64,000 nt of DNA from Lawsonibacter sp. (GTDB taxonomy: Bacteria; Bacillota; Clostridia; Oscillospirales; Oscillospiraceae), in assembly GCA_022791995.1 (NCBI GenBank), contig JAAWAD010000074.1, forward strand, positions 1 through 64,000, written 5' to 3'. The first letter of the stretch is position 1, and every line of letters starts with the position of its first letter. Made by a program: the position numbers and the translations under genes. The notes under the pieces were generated by a model. That model worked only from the letters and a program-made list of their open reading frames with translations, was not told the DNA's origin and did not search any database. Shown here in pieces: positions 59,283-64,000 of the stretch.

Positions 59283-60653
59283 ATGGCGTTTGAAGGATTG
59301 ACCGAAAAGCTCTCTGCTGCGTTCAAAAAGCTGCGGGGCAAGGGACGGCTGTCAGAGGCCGATGTGAAGGAGGCCATGCGGGAGATCCGCCTGGCCCTGC
59401 TGGAGGCCGACGTCAGCTACAAGGTGGTCAAGCAGTTCATTGCCCAGGTCACCGAGAAGGCGGTGGGGTCCGATGTGCTGGAGGCCCTGTCTCCCGCCCA
59501 GATGATTGTCAAAATTGTCAACCAGGAGCTGGCCGAGCTGATGGGAGGTTCCAGCGCCAAGTTGACCATCGCCTCCAAGCCGCCCACTGTGGTGATGCTG
59601 GTGGGACTCCAGGGGGCGGGTAAGACCACCAATGGGGCCAAACTGGCCGGCCTGATGAAGCGGCAGAGCGGCAAGCGGCCTCTGCTGGCAGCCTGCGACA
59701 TCTACCGCCCCGCTGCCATCCAACAGCTGGAGGTGGTGGGGAAGCAGCTGGATTTACCCGTCTTCCAGATGGGGCAGACCAACCCGGTGGACATCGCCAA
59801 AGCCGCCGTGGCTCACGCGGTTCAGCACGGCAACGATATGGTGTTTCTGGACACCGCCGGTCGCCTCCACGTGGACGAGGCCCTGATGGACGAGCTGCGG
59901 GCCATCAAGGCGGCGGTGGAGCCCACCGAGATCCTGCTGGTGGTGGACGCCATGATCGGCCAGGACGCGGTGAACGCCGCCAAGGCCTTTGACGAGGCCC
60001 TGGATATCGACGGCGTGCTGCTCACCAAGCTGGACGGCGACGCCCGAGGGGGGGCTGCCCTGTCCATTAAGGCGGTCACCGGCAAGCCCATCAAATTTGT
60101 GGGCGTGGGAGAGAAGCTGGACCAGATCGAGACCTTCCACCCCGACCGAATGGCCAGCCGTATCCTGGGCATGGGGGATGTGCTTTCCCTCATTGAGAAG
60201 GCAGAGCAGACCTTTGACCAGAAAAAGGCCCAGGAGCTCCAGGAGAAGCTGCGGAAAAATAAATTTACCCTCACGGACTTCTATGAACAGATGAAGCAGC
60301 TGAAAAATATGGGGTCCCTCACCGAGCTGGCCGGGATGATTCCCGGGGTGAAGGCTGCGGACCTGGAGGGGGCCTCCATGGATGAGAAGCTCATCCAACG
60401 GATGGAGGCCATCATCCTCTCCATGACCCCCTACGAGCGAGAGAATCCCGGCGTCTTGAATTCCAGCCGGAAAAAGCGCATTGCTGCCGGCTCCGGGACC
60501 CAAGTGGTGGACGTCAACCGGCTGCTGAAGCAGTTCGAGATGCTCCAGGCGATGACCAAGCAGTTCACCGGCGGAAAAATGCCCAAAAATCTGCGCAGAA
60601 TGATGGGCAAGAAGGGCCGGGGAATGCCGGGTATGGGCGGAATGCCCTTTTGA
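59283..60653 (+). CDS. ffh: Signal recognition particle protein Ffh (SRP54)
   Basis: 456 residues: N domain (FEGLTEKLSAAFKKLRGKGR), G domain with GLQGAGKTTNGAKLA, DTAGRLHVDEALMDELRAIK, TKLDGDARGGAALSI, and a Met-rich M domain (RRMMGKKGRGMPGMGGMPF). It targets ribosome-nascent chains to the membrane together with FtsY. The length and motifs are standard. Follows ylxM by four bases. Confidence 0.98.
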   Translation: MAFEGLTEKLSAAFKKLRGKGRLSEADVKEAMREIRLALLEADVSYKVVKQFIAQVTEKAVGSDVLEALSPAQMIVKIVNQELAELMGGSSAKLTIASKPPTVVMLVGLQGAGKTTNGAKLAGLMKRQSGKRPLLAACDIYRPAAIQQLEVVGKQLDLPVFQMGQTNPVDIAKAAVAHAVQHGNDMVFLDTAGRLHVDEALMDELRAIKAAVEPTEILLVVDAMIGQDAVNAAKAFDEALDIDGVLLTKLDGDARGGAALSIKAVTGKPIKFVGVGEKLDQIETFHPDRMASRILGMGDVLSLIEKAEQTFDQKKAQELQEKLRKNKFTLTDFYEQMKQLKNMGSLTELAGMIPGVKAADLEGASMDEKLIQRMEAIILSMTPYERENPGVLNSSRKKRIAAGSGTQVVDVNRLLKQFEMLQAMTKQFTGGKMPKNLRRMMGKKGRGMPGMGGMPF

Positions 60654-60734
60654 TACGGCCCTGCAAGAATGGGGTAAAACACAGAGCCTGTGTTTTCCAT
60701 AGAACCAAACAATTCATTTGGAGGTGAACATAAA

Positions 60735-60974
60735 ATGGTCAAAATCAGACTGCGCCGTATGGGCGCCAAGAAGGCCCCCTTCTACCGCATCGTGGTGGCC
60801 GACTCCCGCTATCCCCGGGACGGCCGTTTCATCGAGGAGATCGGAACCTACAACCCCGTGGCCAATCCCGCCGAGCTGAAGGTGGACGTGGATCGCGCCC
60901 AGGCCTGGATCAAGACGGGGGCTCAGCCCACCGAGACCGTCCGTGACCTGCTGAAAAAAGCCGGCGCACTGTAA
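60735..60974 (+). CDS. rpsP: 30S ribosomal protein bS16
   Basis: 79 residues from the ATG at 60735 (TTTGGAGGTG site): [20 protein letters not shown] then [20 protein letters not shown]. The length is standard. It is the first of rpsP-khpA-rimM. Confidence 0.97.
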   Translation: MVKIRLRRMGAKKAPFYRIVVADSRYPRDGRFIEEIGTYNPVANPAELKVDVDRAQAWIKTGAQPTETVRDLLKKAGAL

Positions 60975-60989
60975 GGCTTGGAGGTTGCC

Positions 60990-61220
60990 ATGAAAGAGCT
61001 TCTGACCTACGTGGCCCAGAATCTGGTGGAACACCCGGAGCAGGTCTCTGTCACCGAGGTGGAGACCGAAGGAGAGACGGTTCTGGAGCTGCGGGTGGCC
61101 CCCGAGGATGTGGGAAAGGTGATTGGCCGCCAGGGCCGGATTGCCAAGGAGATCCGCATCCTGATCCGTTCGGCCGCGCAGCGGACCGGAAAGCGCGTCT
61201 CTGTAGAGATTGTGGACTGA
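60990..61220 (+). CDS. khpA: RNA-binding KH protein KhpA
   Basis: 76 residues from the ATG at 60990 (TTGGAGG site). A single KH domain with the GxxG loop in DVGKVIGRQGRIAKEIRILI. KhpA pairs with KhpB (Jag/EloR) in Firmicutes RNA binding and cell elongation control. It lies between rpsP and rimM as usual. Confidence 0.95.
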   Translation: MKELLTYVAQNLVEHPEQVSVTEVETEGETVLELRVAPEDVGKVIGRQGRIAKEIRILIRSAAQRTGKRVSVEIVD

Positions 61221-61223
61221 ACA

Positions 61224-61260
61224 AAGGCGCAGGCTGTCACACCTGCGCCTTCGCTTTTTC
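61224..61260 (+). terminator. Terminator or attenuator between khpA and rimM
   Basis: A 10-bp stem AAGGCGCAGG (61224-61233) with CCTGCGCCTT (61242-61251), 8-base loop, then CGCTTTTT. As rimM follows, it may work as a partial attenuator. Confidence 0.78.
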
Positions 61261-61292
61261 CAGGGCCGAACCGTTGACGATGGAGGTAGTTC

Positions 61293-61787
61293 ATGCAGCA
61301 GTACTTGGAAGTGGGTAAGGTTACCAATACCCATGGCATTATGGGGGAGGTGCGGGTCCAGCCCTGGGCCGATTCCCCGGAGTTTTTATGTCAGTTTAAA
61401 ACACTCTATGTAGACCAGACCCACTGGCCTATCCAGGTGGAGCGGGCCCGCGTCCATAAGAATATGGTCATTGTCAAATTTCAGGGCATCACCGACGTCC
61501 CCGGCGCCATTGCAATGCGCAACGCGGTGCTGTATATTGACCGGGCGGACGCCAAGCTGCCGGAGGGCAGTTTTTTCCTGGCGGATCTGTACGGTCTGGA
61601 GGTGCGGGACGCCCAGACAGGACAGGCCCTGGGCCATATTGCGGAGATCCTGACTCTGCCCGCCAACAATGTCTATGTGGTGCGGGGCGGAGAGCGGGAG
61701 ATGATGATTCCCGCCGTTCCCCAGTTTGTGGCCGAGACAAATGTGGAGGCGGGGTACCTTCGTATCAATCCAATGGAGGGTCTTTGA
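61293..61787 (+). CDS. rimM: 16S rRNA processing protein RimM
   Basis: 164 residues: YLEVGKVTNTHGIMGEVRVQ, GITDVPGAIAMRNAVLYI, then a PRC-barrel domain (LYGLEVRDAQTGQALGHIAE; NVYVVRGGEREMMIPAVPQF). RimM is a 30S maturation factor. In most Firmicutes trmD and rplS follow; here an opposite-strand gene overlaps the rimM 3' end by 23 bases. Confidence 0.95.
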   Translation: MQQYLEVGKVTNTHGIMGEVRVQPWADSPEFLCQFKTLYVDQTHWPIQVERARVHKNMVIVKFQGITDVPGAIAMRNAVLYIDRADAKLPEGSFFLADLYGLEVRDAQTGQALGHIAEILTLPANNVYVVRGGEREMMIPAVPQFVAETNVEAGYLRINPMEGL

Positions 61788-62268
61788 CCTTGCGGTCTGA
61801 AGCAACGGCGGTGTGCTTCAGACCCTCTGGCGGAACCCCCAGGAGCAGCAGCGCCCCGGCTACGGCCAGAGAGGACAGCGCTCCCTTTCCCGGTGAGAGT
61901 GGAAGAGGGAACTCCTGGCGCTCCACCACCTGCCCGTCCACCGTAATCAGCTCCCGCTGAAGAGCGGCCCACAGATGCGTGCCCTCCCGGCTGGAAATGG
62001 TCAGACTGTCCCGAGGAGAGGTCCCATAGCTGACCGCACTGGCCGCCTGCAGTCCCTCGAAGACGTTCCCGGCATCCCCCGGCAGAAGGACGGTCCGGCA
62101 GGCGCCGGGAAGTGGAAGTCCCCGCCGGACTGCCCGGGGAGAAACCACCAGCAGCGCCGGGTGGGCCTCACTGCACCGTCCCTTCAGCCCTCCCCGGGCC
62201 AGAAGCCCGGATAAAATGGCTCCCTCAATGCCTTCCCCCGCTTCAATGACCTGAAAACACTCCATCAT
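61765..62268 (-). CDS. Conserved-looking hypothetical protein
   Basis: 167 residues from the first of two ATG codons at 62268/62265 (GGAGGGGAACG site). It starts MMECFQVIEAGEGIEGAILS and has LQRELITVDGQVVERQEFPL, then a short hydrophobic run (SLAVAGALLLLGVPPEGL). I do not recognise a family; it has no signal peptide. It overlaps rimM tail to tail by 23 bases. The clear ribosome site and codon use support a real gene. Confidence 0.6.
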   Translation of the reverse strand: MMECFQVIEAGEGIEGAILSGLLARGGLKGRCSEAHPALLVVSPRAVRRGLPLPGACRTVLLPGDAGNVFEGLQAASAVSYGTSPRDSLTISSREGTHLWAALQRELITVDGQVVERQEFPLPLSPGKGALSSLAVAGALLLLGVPPEGLKHTAVASDRKVKDPPLD

Positions 62269-62366
62269 TCGTTCCCCTCCGCCCTTCATTGTTTGAAGTT
62301 TTCTGGATTTTATGCCTGCGTCGTCTGCGTTGGATGTACCCGGCGGCGGAAATAGAAAATTCGGAC

Positions 62367-62395
62367 TTGATTTCTGAACCAGAGTCTGGTATGCT
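62367..62395 (+). promoter_or_regulatory. Probable sigma-A promoter for the tRNA-Ser gene
   Basis: TTGATT (62367-62372), 17-base spacer, TATGCT (62390-62395). It lies about 96 bases upstream of the mature tRNA start. The rest of this 223-base gap shows nothing further. Confidence 0.65.
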
Positions 62396-62491
62396 ATACT
62401 TAAACTGGTCTCCAAGACCCGCAGTGAACCTGTATCACTGGAACCAGGGGTCTGAAAAGGGTTTCAATTTGCGTTTTCACAATCAAAATAT

Positions 62492-62580
62492 GCAGCGGTA
62501 TCGAAGTGGTCATAACGGGGCTGACTCGAAATCAGTTTGGGAGCAATCCCACGAGGGTTCGAATCCCTCCCGCTGCGCCA
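62492..62580 (+). tRNA. tRNA-Ser (anticodon CGA)
   Basis: Acceptor stem GCAGCGG with CCGCTGC, anticodon loop CTCGAAA (anticodon CGA) on a GCTGA/TCAGT stem with one G-T pair, a long class II variable arm (TGGGAGCAATCCCA), T arm GAGGG-TTCGAAT-CCCTC, and an encoded CCA end. It reads UCG codons. Its 3' end borders an apparently foreign gene. Confidence 0.95.
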
Positions 62581-62602
62581 AAGCGGGGCTCTGCCCCTCC
62601 CG

Positions 62603-62637
62603 AAGTGGAGCATCCAAAGGATGTTCCACTTTATTTT
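62603..62637 (+). terminator. Terminator after tRNA-Ser
   Basis: A 13-bp stem (62603-62615 with 62619-62631, one G-T pair, loop AAA) followed by TATTTTT. Confidence 0.88.
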
Positions 62638-62656
62638 TGAACAGGAGGAGACGGAA

Positions 62657-64000
62657 ATGGCAAATTGGACGCATTTAAGCGTGAAAGGTGCAATCACAAA
62701 AATCAAGGACGAGGAAATTGTCCTGCCTGTCATTCAACGGCGGCTTGTCTGGTCGGAGGATAAGATGGAGCTTCTCTTTGATTCGCTGCTCAAGGGCAAT
62801 TCGTTTGGCTCAGTCATTTGTATCGAGGAGGAAAAGGATACAAGGCCGCTGTTTGCATACAGAGCCTTTACGCGGGATGGGAATCATGTCGCATCGCACG
62901 AGGTCGATGCGTTGTCAAAAACACAGTGGTTCATTATTGACGGGCAACAGCGACTCCAAAGCTTTTATATCGGTTTGACCGGAATGCTAAACGGAAAACG
63001 CCTCTATTTTGATCTTTTCAGCGATCCCGACATCGAATATGACTTCAGGTTTGCTGTGAAAGAAGCCGAATTGCCCCAGACGAATAAAGAGCGGACATCA
63101 GAGAATATGGTCAGCGTGTGTCTGTGGTATCCGGTGGATGCTTTGTTTCAGCGGCTGTCCGCAACCACAAAAGCGCGGCAGGTTTCCAAAGAGGTGATTC
63201 AAAAGCTTGAAATCGAAGATAATGTCCAGATAGATGTCATTGAAACCAATGTACAGGATTTTTTTGATGCGGTTTTTGCAGATGAAAGCGTTGGTATTTC
63301 CAAGGTTTCGATCAACAAAAGCAAGGATGTGCTTGAAAATAGGCAGCGGATTGTAGAATTATTTCGACGCCTGAACGATGGAGGCACGAAGCTGTCATCA
63401 TATGATTTGGTTGCATCCATGTTCAAAGGATTCGACTATAATATGGAGCGTTTTTTGGATAATGTCGTATCCGAACATTCTGATATCGGAATTGACCAGG
63501 ATGTGCTGATAAAACTCCTGCTGATCTTGAATGATAAACCGTCCAAGGAAATGGCGGACCTGACAGCGGAAGACGCCGAATTTGCCACCTCGAACTACAC
63601 GCGTATTCAGGCTGCGTTGAAGGCATTGAAAAAATTCCTGTATGCAAGCGCAAATTACTATTGGTTTGCTTCTGCAAAAAACAGATCGGCGATTCCGCTG
63701 TATTTCCTGACATATCATATTTTCCACTCGGCTACCCTCACTGACAAGCTTGAAGAAATGTTTGAGCATTTCGATACAAACGACAAAAGCTGTCAGGATA
63801 TGGCGGTTTGGCTGCGGTTGTCCCTGTTAAATAGAGTATTCAGCCGTGGCTGCGGCTGGATTCCCTATAAAACTGGAATCAAAAAAATCCATGCTGTGAT
63901 GCAGGACAGCAAGGGGAAATCATTCCCCAAGGATCGCTTGTTCAAGGTATACGAAAACCATCCGCTCAGGTTCGTTTCCACAGTCAATGAAAATAATTTG
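62657..64000 (+). CDS. DUF262-family protein (3' truncated by window edge)
   Basis: An open frame of 448 codons from the ATG at 62657 (AGGAGG site) to the window end with no stop. DUF262 hallmarks: VLPVIQRRLVWSEDKMELLF (residues 22 on) and the IIDGQQR motif (93-99) followed by LFRRLNDGGTKLSSYDL. DUF262 proteins include GmrS-type nucleases and other phage-defence components. The DNA is visibly AT-richer than the genes before it, and it begins 76 bases after a tRNA gene, so horizontal arrival is likely. Whether a C-terminal nuclease (DUF1524) is present cannot be seen. Confidence 0.85.
   Translation, partial: MANWTHLSVKGAITKIKDEEIVLPVIQRRLVWSEDKMELLFDSLLKGNSFGSVICIEEEKDTRPLFAYRAFTRDGNHVASHEVDALSKTQWFIIDGQQRLQSFYIGLTGMLNGKRLYFDLFSDPDIEYDFRFAVKEAELPQTNKERTSENMVSVCLWYPVDALFQRLSATTKARQVSKEVIQKLEIEDNVQIDVIETNVQDFFDAVFADESVGISKVSINKSKDVLENRQRIVELFRRLNDGGTKLSSYDLVASMFKGFDYNMERFLDNVVSEHSDIGIDQDVLIKLLLILNDKPSKEMADLTAEDAEFATSNYTRIQAALKALKKFLYASANYYWFASAKNRSAIPLYFLTYHIFHSATLTDKLEEMFEHFDTNDKSCQDMAVWLRLSLLNRVFSRGCGWIPYKTGIKKIHAVMQDSKGKSFPKDRLFKVYENHPLRFVSTVNENNL

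Overview
The window is a high-GC Firmicutes (class Clostridia) chromosome segment, most like the motile Oscillospiraceae (Intestinimonas / Flavonifractor / Oscillibacter type). That lineage call is inferred from gene order (the fla/che block, flgM-flgN-flgK-flgL-DUF6470-fliW-csrA, and ylxM-ffh-rpsP-khpA-rimM), the codon use, strong Shine-Dalgarno sites and SLH surface proteins. Most of the 64 kb is one motility island.

Region 1 (1-21135, + strand) is the fla/che operon: fliI (cut by the window edge), fliJ, fliK, flgD, a TIGR02530-type gene, flgE, flbD, motA, motB, fliM, fliY, cheY, fliOPQR, flhB, flhA, sigma-28, two FlgF/FlgG-type rod genes, cheC, cheD, cheV and a degenerate EAL-HDOD gene. 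It ends at a strong hairpin. Region 2 (21230-22731, - strand) is a ParA-type ATPase with a ComFB-domain protein whose N terminus is basic; this is the most intriguing pair in the window. Region 3 (22777-26241, + strand) is a sigma-28-type promoter followed by fliD, fliS and a fliT-like chaperone.

Region 4 (26312-33166) holds a membrane-anchored C39-type peptidase divergent from an orphan FtsE-like ATPase, then a chemoreceptor, and a two-gene unit of a long FtsA-like protein and a membrane protein with a lysine-rich cytoplasmic tail. Region 5 (- strand, 33170-41266) has a cysteine-rich single-AAA Clp-like ATPase, then a sigma-28-type operon read right to left: flgM, flgN, flgK, flgL, DUF6470 (yviE), fliW, csrA and a 58-residue yjfB-like gene. 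Region 6 (- strand, 41303-45901) is cheA-cheW-cheR-cheB behind a third sigma-28-type promoter.

Region 7 (46050-58750, + strand) is a second FliK-like/FlhB-like pair (ylqG/ylqH type), a PilZ protein, two giant SLH-domain surface proteins and a second PilZ protein. Region 8 (58833-61787) is the housekeeping block ylxM-ffh-rpsP-khpA-rimM. It is followed by an unknown opposite-strand gene, a tRNA-Ser(CGA), and an AT-richer DUF262 gene that runs off the right edge and looks acquired.

The genes cover nearly all parts of the flagellum and its chemotaxis circuit (CheA/W/V, CheY, CheR/B/D, CheC/FliY phosphatases). Layered on top are possible cyclic-di-nucleotide inputs (ComFB, two PilZ, degenerate EAL) and post-transcriptional control (FliW-CsrA). 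Not seen in the window: flagellin, fliL, flhF, flhG, fliE/F/G/H, flgB/C and any GGDEF protein. No stretch longer than about 300 bases lacks a gene.
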